From a virus, in IMG/VR virus record IMGVR_UViG_3300009184_000006, positions 1 to 55,553 of that record: a DNA stretch of 55,553 bases; one strand, 5' to 3'. The notes beneath the pieces were generated by a model, which was not told the origin of the DNA, did no database searches, and worked only from the letters and a program-made list of their open reading frames with translations. Of this stretch, positions 39,947 to 49,701 are shown in pieces. A program made the translations under genes and the position numbers. Position 1 is the first letter of the stretch; each line of letters starts with the position of its first letter.

Positions 39947-42900
39947 TATTTGATACCTTTCATATACTCCAAAGGCGATTTAGCCTTGGGTGGAATTCCA
40001 TCGATTGATGCCGACCGCTTGTGCTTTCGAATGCTCTTGCGCCATTTGTCCAGAATCTCCGCTCCGCGCTTGTTGGACCCATCGCCCAACGACGCCACGA
40101 TTTCGGCGTCCAACACGTACTCGCCATCCGCGAGTTTAGCATCAATGAGGTCATCTTGTCCACCCCCTGCGCCTTGGACGTAGTGGGAGCCTTTGTGCGG
40201 CACATCACCGCCCTGCGCGGCCATGAGGGGTGAATTCATGACTTCGCCGCCTTTAGCGTACATGGTGCTCGGGTTCTTGTAGGGCTGAATGATCGAGCTG
40301 TAGCTCGGTTCGTACCCATACGAGTAATAATTTACTTCGGGCTGCAAGGACATTTCCTCCTCGCGGCGTGGTGCGGCGGCTGCGGCGAGTGGTGATGTAG
40401 AATACATATCTTCGGAATCCTCTTGTCCGGTGATGTCAAGTCCGGTAGCTTGCAATGGGTCAATGAATGTGGACGGACGTCCCAGACCACCCACCCAGCT
40501 TCCGGGTATTTTACCAAGGGTCGAACCCTGCGCTTTGTCGCTCGCCGCTGCTGCTTGGAGAGCCGACGCGGGAGAGGAGGCGCTGGGGGATGTGGAGGAT
40601 ATCGGGGCGCTGGATGAAGTCGAGGACTTTTGAGTAGGAGATACAAAGCCCGTGCTGCTGCCGGGGGTGTTGACCATCTTGAACGTCGGGACTTTGGCCC
40701 CGGGGATGTTCTTGTAGGGCGTGCTGGCGCTGGTCCCCTCGGTGTCGGATCCGAATTCGTAACCCGACGCCGCAGTGTTGAGCAGCCCGTTGTCCACCAT
40801 TTTGGTGACTTCGTCCTCGTCGAGTGCATAGGGGTCGCCATTCTCGTTCATCCCGATGCCAGTACCATCATCGTAGACGAAAACACGGTCAGTACCGACT
40901 TGCTGCCACCCTACTGGAAAGCCGCCGCGCTCTTCCATAATGCTTTTCATAGAATCGTTAAAACTATCCCAATTTGCCTCTTCGCCACCCCCAAAATTCT
41001 GAATTGGATACCCGGCAAAGTCTGGTTTTACGTCGAACGGTGACAGCTCGGGTTCGTAACTGACAAATGCATCATTACCTGTATATACACCCATATACAC
41101 GCCCTGTGAGCTGTACATGTGGTAGCTGCCATCAGGGTTAGGGACACGGTAGGAGCCGTCGCCGCTTTGGTAATCGGCCAGCTCTTTGGTCGTTACGGAT
41201 TGCTTGTTGCTCAGGTCGCCAATGTCCGGTGTGATGCTCGTCACCCACGCGTTCACGTTGGGGTCATAATAAGTCTTGCCACCACCAGATGTCTGATCAG
41301 CGGTCACCTCGTCCATCGTGGCTAATCGGGTGCCGGGTGCCGCGTAGTAGTCTTCCGATCCCACTTGACCGCCAAACATCACGGGTCCGATGTCGCGAGT
41401 GAGGGTGGGCTTATCGCTAGATTCCACATCGCGCCCCACCATCGCTTTGGCGTATTCATCCGCGAAGGCTCGGGCCTCGTCCTGCGATTTGCCTTGGCTA
41501 ATCGCGTATTTGAACGCCCGATCTTGAGCGCTGTAGTATTCCGGGTCTGTAGAACGTATCGCGTTTCGATACTCGCTCAGCGATTCTTGAGAGCCAAGCT
41601 CCGAGGTGCGCATGTCGGTGAGCTGCGCCAGATTGTCGATGCTATCGGGGTTAAGATTATACTTAGCAGCAAAGGCACGAGCCTCCTGCGCGGTGGTCCC
41701 CATTGGGTCCGCGAATTTGTCCAGTTCAGCCAACACCTCGGTTTCGGTGCGCTGTTGAATATACTTGTCGAGTTCCTCGCGGGTGGGGTCGGGTATCCCT
41801 TGAGCCAAGTATTGGGCACGCGCTTCCTCTTCGATCACTGCACGAGGGTCGGCGTAAGCGGAGATGTCGCGAGAGGTGTCGACTTCCGCTTTATTACCAA
41901 CGTAATCTTTTAATTCCTCTTCGGTCGGGATGTACCCTTCTTTCTTGAAGAATTCGGTCGCTTCATCAGCCATCGTGGCCAAGGGGTCATACTTAGCACG
42001 GAGTGCCGCAATAGTATCGGCTTCGTTGCGATTGCCCAGATATTCTTTAATCTGGTCCTGCGTCGCGCTGTAACCTTCTTTAGAAAATCCTTCTGACGCT
42101 TCGCCCGAGGTTACGGCTAAAGGGTCAAACGTGCTCTCGATCGTCTGCCCAGTCTTCTCTTGTTCATTCAGCCCGACATATTTATTAAGCTCGTCCTCGG
42201 TAGCTTCGTAGCCTTGATTAGCGAAGTATTGGCGTGCTTCGTCTTTGGTGGTCTCGTAGGGATCAATGGCTTTAGCCACCACCGCATCTACTTGGCTTTG
42301 GTAATTTACTAGATTCTTGTCGAGTTCGGTCGAAGTGTCTTTCAACGTGGCCAGTGTTTTATTATACTCGTCCTTGGTGGACACCACGTTGCTGTTCGCA
42401 TCGTCGTACGCTTTTTTGGCACTGGCCAGAACGTCTTTATTGTCTGTATAGTATTTATTTACATCATCTACAGCAGCATTGGCCAGCTTAGCCGCCTCGT
42501 TGACTTTACCCACATAAGCGTTAGCACCGGCGTTGTCGCCCTCATCCACCATCGATTGCCACGTAGCTTTTTTTGCATTGAAATCGTCAATCAGCGTTTT
42601 TTGCTTATCGAATTTTTCCCGCAACGGATTGTTAACATCGTTGAATGCTTGAATTGCCTTGGCTTCTGTCTCGCTTGCGGCCAGCATTGACTGCTCTTGG
42701 GCCTGTGCGGTCTTGTACGCTTCTTGCGCTCTAGTCGTGTACTCTTTAAGTTCGGTGTTCGCTTTTGAGCTTACGATCTCCGCCAGTGATCGAGTGAGTG
42801 ATGCTTCCAGAGCGCTTGAGACATCGCGACCACGAATCGCTGCGCTCATGCTGTAGTTAAACGCATTGGACACCAGCGTGGTGGCCGCTTTGTTCGCAGG

Positions 42901-43470
42901 GTCCGAAAAGAACGCTTTAGTCGTTTCGTTCGAGTTAATCGCTGAGCTGAGAACGTTAGCACTTTGCAGCGCTGAGGCCACGACAGCAGTCCCGACATCT
43001 TTACCGGTGACAGCAGCCACGGTGGCGTTAGCTATCGCATTACGAGCCAAATCGGGTAGGCTGTTGAATCCATCGATTGAGCCAAGCGCCAGCGGGATAC
43101 CGGAAGCGACACCAGTCAGCAGAGCAGTATTGAGATCCCGTCCGGTGATTGCGGCAGCGGTCACATTCTTTGCGACGTTAGTAGCGATGGTGGTGGCCAC
43201 CGGGGAGCCGGACACAGCGCCGACCTCCGTTCCTACTACGTTACCAACGTACGACCCCACATACGATCCGACGCCGCCTACAACAGCGGATTTCAGCACA
43301 TCACTGGGCGAACCTCCTTGCAAAGCCGTGGCAGTCCCCGCGATAGTGGCAGCACCCACCGCTGTCGCGACTGTAGAGGATACTACGACGTCCGCAGCAA
43401 TCGTAGCAATAACCGCAGTACCGACGTACTCGGCACCGATCAGGATGATGACTGGTAATGCTGCTGGCAT
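39946..43470 (-). CDS. Large internal virion / ejection protein with 46-residue repeats
   Basis: The protein has 1174 residues. Residues 1-240 are Ala/Val/Gly-rich and hydrophobic (GAEYVGTAVIATIAADVVVS), then coiled coil to about 410. Four to five repeats of about 46 residues follow, each with DP....DEA, then F..EGY..T.EEL..YVG. A beta-rich section, a Ser/Pro-rich linker near 960 and a C-terminal domain (LADGEYVLDAEIVASLGDGS, WRKSIRKHKR) finish it; that last domain recurs in virion proteins of many phages. Likely the largest ejected or inner-core protein. Confidence 0.65.
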   Translation of the reverse strand: MPAALPVIILIGAEYVGTAVIATIAADVVVSSTVATAVGAATIAGTATALQGGSPSDVLKSAVVGGVGSYVGSYVGNVVGTEVGAVSGSPVATTIATNVAKNVTAAAITGRDLNTALLTGVASGIPLALGSIDGFNSLPDLARNAIANATVAAVTGKDVGTAVVASALQSANVLSSAINSNETTKAFFSDPANKAATTLVSNAFNYSMSAAIRGRDVSSALEASLTRSLAEIVSSKANTELKEYTTRAQEAYKTAQAQEQSMLAASETEAKAIQAFNDVNNPLREKFDKQKTLIDDFNAKKATWQSMVDEGDNAGANAYVGKVNEAAKLANAAVDDVNKYYTDNKDVLASAKKAYDDANSNVVSTKDEYNKTLATLKDTSTELDKNLVNYQSQVDAVVAKAIDPYETTKDEARQYFANQGYEATEDELNKYVGLNEQEKTGQTIESTFDPLAVTSGEASEGFSKEGYSATQDQIKEYLGNRNEADTIAALRAKYDPLATMADEATEFFKKEGYIPTEEELKDYVGNKAEVDTSRDISAYADPRAVIEEEARAQYLAQGIPDPTREELDKYIQQRTETEVLAELDKFADPMGTTAQEARAFAAKYNLNPDSIDNLAQLTDMRTSELGSQESLSEYRNAIRSTDPEYYSAQDRAFKYAISQGKSQDEARAFADEYAKAMVGRDVESSDKPTLTRDIGPVMFGGQVGSEDYYAAPGTRLATMDEVTADQTSGGGKTYYDPNVNAWVTSITPDIGDLSNKQSVTTKELADYQSGDGSYRVPNPDGSYHMYSSQGVYMGVYTGNDAFVSYEPELSPFDVKPDFAGYPIQNFGGGEEANWDSFNDSMKSIMEERGGFPVGWQQVGTDRVFVYDDGTGIGMNENGDPYALDEDEVTKMVDNGLLNTAASGYEFGSDTEGTSASTPYKNIPGAKVPTFKMVNTPGSSTGFVSPTQKSSTSSSAPISSTSPSASSPASALQAAAASDKAQGSTLGKIPGSWVGGLGRPSTFIDPLQATGLDITGQEDSEDMYSTSPLAAAAAPRREEEMSLQPEVNYYSYGYEPSYSSIIQPYKNPSTMYAKGGEVMNSPLMAAQGGDVPHKGSHYVQGAGGGQDDLIDAKLADGEYVLDAEIVASLGDGSNKRGAEILDKWRKSIRKHKRSASIDGIPPKAKSPLEYMKGIK

Positions 43471-43471
43471 A

Positions 43472-43900
43472 TCAGAATGTCATGTAGTAGGCAGTGGTGG
43501 TCTGGTCCGTCCCCGGGTACTGCACTTCCTTGGTCTGGAAAGGCAGACGGGTGCGCTTGGCCACCATCGCGAATTTGGGGTCATCGGTGTAAGTGTAAGC
43601 TGTCTTCACACCAATGTTCTTGAGGTAACGCGCAAGCTGAATGAAATTCCGCGACAACGATACCGAGTCTTCCTGCGTGGTCATGGTGTGGACTTCGACG
43701 AGTCCTTTACCCTTTACGATGACCAAGAATACCGTGTTACCAAGATGTACGAGCTTCGCGCCTTTGTCTTTCGTGAGCTTTACCAATCCGGCCATCATCT
43801 GCTCCACTTGCTGCGGCGATGAAGCTTCCTGCGCAAAGTACTCACGACAGATTCGGTTAACCTCTTTGATTTCTTCGAGTGATGAGTCTGCTGTGGCCAT
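43472..43900 (-). CDS. Conserved small late protein, possibly GNAT-like
   Basis: The protein has 142 residues. The core LVHLGNTVFLVIVKGKGLVE, VHTMTTQED, then LARYLKNIGVKTAYTYTDDP and KRTRLPFQTKEV has the strand order of a reduced acetyltransferase (GNAT) fold, without a clear acetyl-CoA loop. Often found next to ejection protein genes. Function unknown. TAATG overlap with the gene before. Confidence 0.55.
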   Translation of the reverse strand: MATADSSLEEIKEVNRICREYFAQEASSPQQVEQMMAGLVKLTKDKGAKLVHLGNTVFLVIVKGKGLVEVHTMTTQEDSVSLSRNFIQLARYLKNIGVKTAYTYTDDPKFAMVAKRTRLPFQTKEVQYPGTDQTTTAYYMTF

Positions 43901-44151
43901 TATGCACCTACTGCGGGGTTAACGGCATTGACCACGGCTTCGGCCCAGTCATACCAGAGATCATAAGCGTAGGGGTCCGGTATCGCCTCGTTTGCAAGCA
44001 AGTCGATTCCCTTGAACCCCGCCGCCCATTGCTGCCAGTTTTTTTCGACGCTTGGGATTTCGAGCTGCTGATTCGCATACAGCTCGCACATGAGGCTCGC
44101 CCAAGAGTCCCAAGAATGGTAGCGTGGATCGTAGACGAGTGCGACAGCCAT
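43900..44151 (-). CDS. Small late protein
   Basis: The protein has 83 residues and is rich in Trp and Tyr (YHSWDSWASLMCELYANQQL, WQQWAAGFKGIDLLANEAIP), all helix by pattern. It overlaps the nozzle gene (TGATG) and the following gene (TAATG). Probable minor tail or assembly protein, by place only. Confidence 0.6.
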   Translation of the reverse strand: MAVALVYDPRYHSWDSWASLMCELYANQQLEIPSVEKNWQQWAAGFKGIDLLANEAIPDPYAYDLWYDWAEAVVNAVNPAVGA

Positions 44152-46352
44152 CAGTACGGCCTTATATCGCCGGTGTCGGCATTGAGTAGCAAACGGCCAA
44201 GCTGGTAGTCACCACCCTGCACGTTGCTACGAAAACGTAGGCGAAGCTCGCGGCGTTGTTCGCGAAGATCGATTCGCCCAGTGGTCTGGTCAAAAAAGTA
44301 CGGCCCGGTGATAATGTCGTCGGCTTGAGCAAATGGACGACCGTACACGTACAGCTCCATTTCGCCACTCATGATGAAGTCCGGCTCCAAACGCTCGATG
44401 TGCAAACCGATGTTGTCACCAACTCCGGTGGACTGCGACGGACCACCGGATACCCACCCCAGATCGTTGGTCTCGAAGTAGCTCTCGATCGCGTTTTGAA
44501 CATCCCCAATGATAGCGTCGGTGCCGAATTCGTGCTGCCACAGGTTGATTCGATCTTCTGGAGTGCTGAACGTCAACGTCTCCGTTACCGTCGCTGTGGC
44601 CGCTTGCGACAGCGTAATGATCTGGGTCCAGATCGCAGTGATCGGAACCGAAAACCCGCTGCCCGTGCCCCCAATGGTCGCCGCCGTAGCGCTGAGGGCA
44701 TTGCCGATAATGTACCCCGCACCCAGTGTAGTGATAGTAACTGTAGTCACCACAGCACCCGCCACCACTATGGTAGCCCTGGCTCCAAACCCAGTGCCGC
44801 CGGTGAGCGCCACGTTAGTGTAAGTACCGTTGGTGTACAAAGAACCCCCGGTAATCGCCCCGAGTGTTTTAATACCACTCGATGTTATGTTGTTAACTAC
44901 CGTGTTACTCGGGATATTAGTTCCGGTCACGACTTGGCCAAGCTCTACATCGCCGTTGTAGGTGTCGCTGGTAAGGGTCGTCCTGCCCGATATCAACGCA
45001 TAACTCGCTGTAAACACGATTTCCGTTTCGATTACATCCCAGCCAGCATTGACGGGGTATTGGAACACCTGCGAGAAATACCCCGCTGAGCGTCTTGCAC
45101 CGTTGGCTTGGCCAGCATCGTACCAAGTACCTTCGCGCACGTTGTAGATGATCACGTCGGTGCACTCGGTCGCGTCGCCACGTGGATAAAACCACCAGAT
45201 TTCTCCGAATCGCGGAACCTTGGTCGCCCACACCTTTTGGCGCTGTGCGTAGTTAAGGTTATCGAAGAAGTAATTCTGGTTCATGTTATTGGGGATCTCT
45301 TTGACCACACCGTTGTAAAGCATGAACCGGTCCACAGCGCACCAGTAGTAAATACCGTCGTATTCGATAGCCGACTGGCTGGAAAGTATCGACGTTTGAC
45401 TAGTGATAATGTCGTAGCGCCAGTATTGAGCCGGTGTTCCTTGGCCCCCGATGTAGGACACACGAACCAGCGAATCAATCGACCAAAACAGGCCGGACGG
45501 AGCGTTCGAACCACCGCGCACCGGGAGACCCTGCACGATCTTGCCGGTAGCAACGTTTGTCTCGTTAGCATCAGCGCTCACCCAGTCGTCGGGGTTACCA
45601 GCTGCGCAATTACGGATGAGTCCGTCGTTACCGTACACAAAAATGTAGGGGTGCAGCACTACGACGCCACCAGAAACATCCACGTCGTTATCTATCGTGA
45701 GTGTAGACGATCCGGTGATCGTAGCAGCGTTAGAAATCGTGAATACAGTAGCATTTGTGACTGACACCACCGTAGTGTTCGCCGGTATGCCGGTACCCGT
45801 GACGATCTGCCCCGCGCCAATCAGATCGGTGCTGACCACGGTAACAGTAGTGGAGGTAGCGAGTGTAGCAGCGATGGTAAAAATACCGATCGCATTCAAC
45901 GTGGTTCCGGTGATGCTGCCTATAAGCACCGGAGTGTTAGCGGTACTATCGATCGCTACGAGGTTCTGTCCCGGGTGAGCTACGATAGTGTTGTCCGCCC
46001 CCTCGCGATTGTAGAAACCGTCGAATTGCCACAAATTCAGTGCGCTTGCTGTAAACCCGTTCAGCGTAAATGTGCTAGCCCCCGCACCAATTCCGTTTTC
46101 ATCGATAGCTATTGTTTGCAGTCCATCACTATATCCACTAAAAATGGCGGTGAAGTTGTCCTGTGCGTTCAACCAAATGCCGCGTGACGGACCCACAAAG
46201 TCCGCACTAATCTGCTTGTACCCGCGAATTTTTCGTGGACGGCCCCGCTGGAATCGAACCCACCGGCCATCAGTGTAGAAGTCCATGTCGAACACTGTAC
46301 CATCCCGCTGGATGCCGGGTTTGGTGTCGAGCGCAAAGACTTTAACGGTCAT
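44151..46352 (-). CDS. Tail nozzle / packaged-DNA stabilisation-like protein
   Basis: This 733-residue protein resembles P22 gp10-like and T7 gp12-like tail-hub (nozzle) proteins: GRWVRFQRGRPRKIRGYKQI at the start, blade-like repeats such as GSNAPSGLFWSIDSLVRVSY and IEYDGIYYWCAVDRFMLYNG, and FGEIWWFYPRGDATECTDVI. Two Thr/Val-rich inserts (about 190-260 and 510-610) look like the beta module in the 325-residue capsid-region protein. The start at 46352 overlaps the previous stop (ATGA). Confidence 0.75.
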   Translation of the reverse strand: MTVKVFALDTKPGIQRDGTVFDMDFYTDGRWVRFQRGRPRKIRGYKQISADFVGPSRGIWLNAQDNFTAIFSGYSDGLQTIAIDENGIGAGASTFTLNGFTASALNLWQFDGFYNREGADNTIVAHPGQNLVAIDSTANTPVLIGSITGTTLNAIGIFTIAATLATSTTVTVVSTDLIGAGQIVTGTGIPANTTVVSVTNATVFTISNAATITGSSTLTIDNDVDVSGGVVVLHPYIFVYGNDGLIRNCAAGNPDDWVSADANETNVATGKIVQGLPVRGGSNAPSGLFWSIDSLVRVSYIGGQGTPAQYWRYDIITSQTSILSSQSAIEYDGIYYWCAVDRFMLYNGVVKEIPNNMNQNYFFDNLNYAQRQKVWATKVPRFGEIWWFYPRGDATECTDVIIYNVREGTWYDAGQANGARRSAGYFSQVFQYPVNAGWDVIETEIVFTASYALISGRTTLTSDTYNGDVELGQVVTGTNIPSNTVVNNITSSGIKTLGAITGGSLYTNGTYTNVALTGGTGFGARATIVVAGAVVTTVTITTLGAGYIIGNALSATAATIGGTGSGFSVPITAIWTQIITLSQAATATVTETLTFSTPEDRINLWQHEFGTDAIIGDVQNAIESYFETNDLGWVSGGPSQSTGVGDNIGLHIERLEPDFIMSGEMELYVYGRPFAQADDIITGPYFFDQTTGRIDLREQRRELRLRFRSNVQGGDYQLGRLLLNADTGDIRPY

Positions 46353-47596
46353 GTAAAGACGCCCCCGGAGATGCCCCCGGTGAATGTGCCAGTACCCGCG
46401 TAGGTCAACCCCGTAGCGGTGAGCGTCAAGCGCAGCACGCCGAGAATCGACACGTTCCACTGTCCGGAACCGGCGCGGTACATGCCCGTGGTGGGTTCGT
46501 TGCCGTAATACAAAGCGGGGCTGGCGACACTGCCGTCGATCAAGCCTATGGATACCGAACCCGCAAGCACAGTGTTAGCGTTGAGAATATTTACCGAGTC
46601 GCACACCAATGTGGCTTGCTGATTCGACGCGATAGAAGCGGTAGAAGCGCCGGACACCCCAGTAGAAATCGTGACTGTAAAGTTAGACGCAGTGCCATTA
46701 GTGGCGTTTTGCACATAGTACACTTGGATGGTTTGTGGTACGACAATCGTCACGTTTCCAGTCAATGTACCGGTAAATTTTAGAATAACGTTCGTAGCCT
46801 CAGCGGACGTCAGTGTGTACGTGCCGCTGGTCACCGCTTTGGTGAGTTGTGTGAAGTTGAACTGCGAATTCTTGCCTAGCCCCACCGTGTAGAACGCCGT
46901 GCCCGAGGAGACGATAATCGCGGAATCGCCAGCTTGAAAAGTAACAGTGAGTGATCCATTGAGTAGATCCGACCCGTTGGTGTTGACTGCTAGCGCACCA
47001 GTACCGGAATTGCGCACCAATACAAACCAATTTTCACCCAGCGTCGCTGCTGCATCCAATGTTAAAGTACCCGCACCACCGGTCCACACCAGCGTTTCGG
47101 CTCGATCAGCGCTCGCCGCCGCCCTATCCGATGAAAAAGTCGTAACAGGGTGCGATTGATTCAGAGTCTGCCCAATGGCGACTAATCCATAGCCAGCTAG
47201 CGTCGCGGCATCCGCACCGGAGGAACCGATGCCGAAAGCGATGATGCCCCAAGTACCGGCGGTGGTAGCATTGGTGATAACGTAGATGTACTGGGCTTGC
47301 CCCGCAGCGACCGTTACAATAGTGTTCGCACCGGAGTAGTCTTTAACCGTTACAGCGACAGCGCCGACGTTGCGAATCAGTGCGTCTTGGCCCACGGATG
47401 TTTGGTTAGCCGGTGGCATCCACAGCTCGTGCGCGGTGGAAGCGGTGGACACCTCCATGATGCGAGCGGCAGCGGCGTCGTCGGTAGTACCATTGATGGG
47501 CCACTCCAACTGCAAGTCAGTGGTCAGGATGATGCGGCGGTAGGAAACGTCGGTGGGCTGAATGACGTTACCAGTAAAAGGGGAATTGTAACTCAT
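46349..47596 (-). CDS. Beta-rich tail or fibre protein
   Basis: The protein has 415 residues. An N-terminal virion-binding-like region (SYNSPFTGNVIQPTDVSYRR) leads into Thr/Val/Gly-rich strands (DALIRNVGAVAVTVKDYSGA, GTLTGNVTIVVPQTIQVYYV) and ends with NEPTTGMYRAGSGQWNVSIL, a phrase common near fibre tips. It lies between adaptor and nozzle genes, overlapping both as ATGA. Probably a tail-associated fibre. Confidence 0.6.
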   Translation of the reverse strand: MSYNSPFTGNVIQPTDVSYRRIILTTDLQLEWPINGTTDDAAAARIMEVSTASTAHELWMPPANQTSVGQDALIRNVGAVAVTVKDYSGANTIVTVAAGQAQYIYVITNATTAGTWGIIAFGIGSSGADAATLAGYGLVAIGQTLNQSHPVTTFSSDRAAASADRAETLVWTGGAGTLTLDAAATLGENWFVLVRNSGTGALAVNTNGSDLLNGSLTVTFQAGDSAIIVSSGTAFYTVGLGKNSQFNFTQLTKAVTSGTYTLTSAEATNVILKFTGTLTGNVTIVVPQTIQVYYVQNATNGTASNFTVTISTGVSGASTASIASNQQATLVCDSVNILNANTVLAGSVSIGLIDGSVASPALYYGNEPTTGMYRAGSGQWNVSILGVLRLTLTATGLTYAGTGTFTGGISGGVFT

Positions 47597-48228
47597 GAAT
47601 CAAGTACCGTTGCTTGTCGGTCACCAATACGGGTGAGATCCTCGCCCTTAAGCACTCGCACGATCTCGTCGTACTCGGCTTTCCACATCGGGAGTCGGGC
47701 GTCATTTTTAAGATAGGGCATAGCTTGGAGGAGCGAGCCGTAGAGCATGGCTTGGGGTGAGTACTGGGTGAACCAGTTGGTCTGGTTACTTGAATCCAGC
47801 GGCTGCGCACGCTCGTAGTACAGCACCTCGAAATCGTAGGCCAGCGCCGGAGTGGGGGCCACGAGCCAGTGGGTGTAGTCGTAGTCGCAGTAATATCTCG
47901 GAACTTCCGTGGTGGTGGCATTGGGCCAATACTCACGAAGGTACTCGTACTTGCGCAGTAGCACCGGCTGGCGCTCCCCGGCTACGGTGATATTCATGGA
48001 CACGGTCTTGCGCCACCGGGCCGGTTTGTCGATAATGCTGGCCCCTATCGTCATCGTACTAGCGTTGACGGTGAGGTTCCCGAGGAATTTGATGTCGGCT
48101 GCAAGCTTTTGCTCGCAGAGCATGATGAAGAGCGGGATCTTGGCCAGCGTGGCTGCGTCAATACGCTCCAGATACTGCTGGATGTCTAGCACTAGACTAT
48201 CGTAAGTCATCACTACAGCAGTAGTCAT
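47593..48228 (-). CDS. Head-tail adaptor (tail tubular A-like) protein
   Basis: The protein has 211 residues, the usual size of podovirus adaptors. It has an N-terminal helical pair (SLVLDIQQYLERIDAATLAK, FIMLCEQKLAADIKFLGNLT), a beta insert, and C-terminal helices with YSPQAMLYGSLLQAMPYLKN. Such proteins form the ring between portal and nozzle. GAGG lies 8 bases before the ATG. A second adaptor-like gene is at 209-1282. Confidence 0.7.
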   Translation of the reverse strand: MTTAVVMTYDSLVLDIQQYLERIDAATLAKIPLFIMLCEQKLAADIKFLGNLTVNASTMTIGASIIDKPARWRKTVSMNITVAGERQPVLLRKYEYLREYWPNATTTEVPRYYCDYDYTHWLVAPTPALAYDFEVLYYERAQPLDSSNQTNWFTQYSPQAMLYGSLLQAMPYLKNDARLPMWKAEYDEIVRVLKGEDLTRIGDRQATVLDS

Positions 48229-48259
48229 ATAGTTATCCTCTATCGATCAGTGCATCAGA

Positions 48260-48288
48260 TTTTAACATGTATTTCGTTCTAGAGTCAA
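48260..48288 (-). promoter_or_regulatory. Possible promoter ahead of the adaptor gene
   Basis: TTGACT (48283-48288), 17-base spacer, TTAAAA (48260-48265), in the 56-base gap between the endolysin and adaptor genes. The leader CGATAGAGGA resembles the early cassettes. The -10 is a weak match. Confidence 0.35.
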
Positions 48289-48629
48289 GCTCCTACATTT
48301 CTTTCGAAGTGCGGACAATCCACCAGCGACTTGAAATTTCCACCCCACCGGTTCTTGGGGTGAAGAGACTCCCAGTAGACACCCAGAGGGGCGAGGATAC
48401 CCTTGTCCCAGATGATCTGCCCATCCTTGAAGAAGTTAAGATCGATCGCGCAGCGCTTGAGGTGAATGGAGTTTAGGGTCTTGGAACGACCAGTCTTGAC
48501 GTAGATCGCTTGCTGTTCCGGGGTGCGAGCCAGTTCCCCACCGGTGACCACGAACCCCTGCTCCGTGGCGTGCTGAATGAGCTTGCAAGCGTCGAGGAGG
48601 AACGCGGCTTGTTCTTGGCTAAGGCTCAT
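48285..48629 (-). CDS. Endolysin, M15-type peptidase
   Basis: The protein has 114 residues. Zinc ligands follow the M15/VanY pattern: SIHLKRCAIDLNFF (His, then Asp seven residues later) and CPHFE (His). Other family marks are ARTPEQQAIY near the start and WGGNFKSLVD before the last His. This group cuts the L-Ala/D-Glu or D-Ala/D-Ala peptide bonds of peptidoglycan. No signal peptide; release depends on the holin gene, whose stop it overlaps (ATGA). Confidence 0.88.
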   Translation of the reverse strand: MSLSQEQAAFLLDACKLIQHATEQGFVVTGGELARTPEQQAIYVKTGRSKTLNSIHLKRCAIDLNFFKDGQIIWDKGILAPLGVYWESLHPKNRWGGNFKSLVDCPHFERNVGA

Positions 48630-49144
48630 TCTTTGCCCCCTTTGCGCATTTCCATGACCTTCTCGACCGTGCGACCACCAAAGTAGGCCGTCATCACCAG
48701 CATGCCCCACTGGCCCAGCAGGGCGACGTAGGACTCTTGCACTTGGATTCCTGCGGCGCTCAGGCCAGCAAAGATCAGGTAGGCAGTCAAGATGTAAATC
48801 AGCGTGCCGGGGCGAATGTTCTTGGACAGCCAAGAGTCGGAAGACATGTCGGCCTTCCAGCGGTCGGTCACATTGTTGTCTTCAGCTACTTTAGCTGCCA
48901 GCAGCGCTTTGAGTTCTTCCTGCTCTAGTCGGGCCTTTTCGATACCCAGCTCCAGCAGTCGCTCCTCGTGGTCGTACTGGAGTTGGCGCAACTTGGCGAC
49001 CTCAGCATCAGTGGGGTTGTCGGAGATCTTGACACCAAGAGTATTCTCGACGACTTCCTTGCCTTTAGCTTGGATAGCCGAGGACAAAAGACCCAGACCA
49101 TTCTGGGCCAGAGTGCCGAGTAGTGATGCGACGATTGGGATCAT
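48626..49144 (-). CDS. Holin, GTA 3TM type
   Basis: The protein has 172 residues. An N-terminal hydrophobic helix (IVASLLGTLAQNGLGLLSSA), a charged coiled coil (RLLELGIEKARLEQEELKAL), SDSWLSKNIRPGTL, then two membrane spans (LIYILTAYLIFAGL, ALLGQWGMLVMTAYFGGRTV) and EKVMEMRK. This is the arrangement of the gene-transfer-agent 3TM holin family. It would form the lesion that frees the endolysin. Confidence 0.8.
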   Translation of the reverse strand: MIPIVASLLGTLAQNGLGLLSSAIQAKGKEVVENTLGVKISDNPTDAEVAKLRQLQYDHEERLLELGIEKARLEQEELKALLAAKVAEDNNVTDRWKADMSSDSWLSKNIRPGTLIYILTAYLIFAGLSAAGIQVQESYVALLGQWGMLVMTAYFGGRTVEKVMEMRKGGKE

Positions 49145-49145
49145 T

Positions 49146-49499
49146 TCAATCCTTCCCAGTTATGGTTTTGATCGGCTTAGCAACATGAGTCTTCTCTTCC
49201 AAGATTGCAATATGCATTCGGTTTTCCGCGATCTGGTCGCGGTTGCGTTGAATTTCCTTTTCAAGGTCTTGACGCAGCTTTTCTCGGGCTAATTCGGCCC
49301 CAGAATTTACCGCTTGCCGATTGTCCGAAGTGACCACAAGTGATATTTTACTGTTAAGTATGGTGACTTCGTGTGCTAGATTAGACAGTGCACTCATCAA
49401 ATATACGACGCAAGAAAAAAGGAGTGGGAGAAGCGCGAAGGTGATCTTCTCGATTAAAGCACCTTTACTTTCCATCGCTTGAATCTTCTCCTCACTCAT
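49146..49499 (-). CDS. Single-span lysis accessory protein, possibly spanin-like
   Basis: The protein has 117 residues: one N-terminal membrane span (FALLPLLFSCVVYLMSAL) and a long coiled-coil tail (AREKLRQDLEKEIQRNRDQI). This resembles an inner-membrane spanin or Rz-like protein, though no outer-membrane partner is seen. It starts just after the 65-residue gene. Confidence 0.55.
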   Translation of the reverse strand: MSEEKIQAMESKGALIEKITFALLPLLFSCVVYLMSALSNLAHEVTILNSKISLVVTSDNRQAVNSGAELAREKLRQDLEKEIQRNRDQIAENRMHIAILEEKTHVAKPIKTITGKD

Positions 49500-49697
49500 T
49501 CAGATCCCCAGCATCTTTTTGACAAATTCCCCAGCCACCCCCGGGCCGAACAGGACGGCGATCAGAAGCACATACAGGAGTATCTCGATCTTGTTGATCC
49601 GTTTGTCGCCATCGCGCAGTGAACGATCGATCGAGTTGTACCGCTCAGTGCAAACGGCCTCGTGCACGGCCAAACGGGTGTCTAGGGAATCCGACAT
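49500..49697 (-). CDS. Small membrane protein of the lysis cassette, XhlA-like
   Basis: The protein has 65 residues: a helical N-terminus (TRLAVHEAVCTERYNSIDRS) and a C-terminal membrane span (KIEILLYVLLIAVLFGPGVA), the layout of XhlA-type holin partners. Likely role: holin helper. Confidence 0.6.
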   Translation of the reverse strand: MSDSLDTRLAVHEAVCTERYNSIDRSLRDGDKRINKIEILLYVLLIAVLFGPGVAGEFVKKMLGI

Positions 49698-49701
49698 CGA
49701 G

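Noticed and set aside
42361-42389. TATAAT inside the 1174-residue gene
   Set aside because: Encodes Glu-Tyr-Asn in a coiled coil; no -35 box at 15-19 bases.
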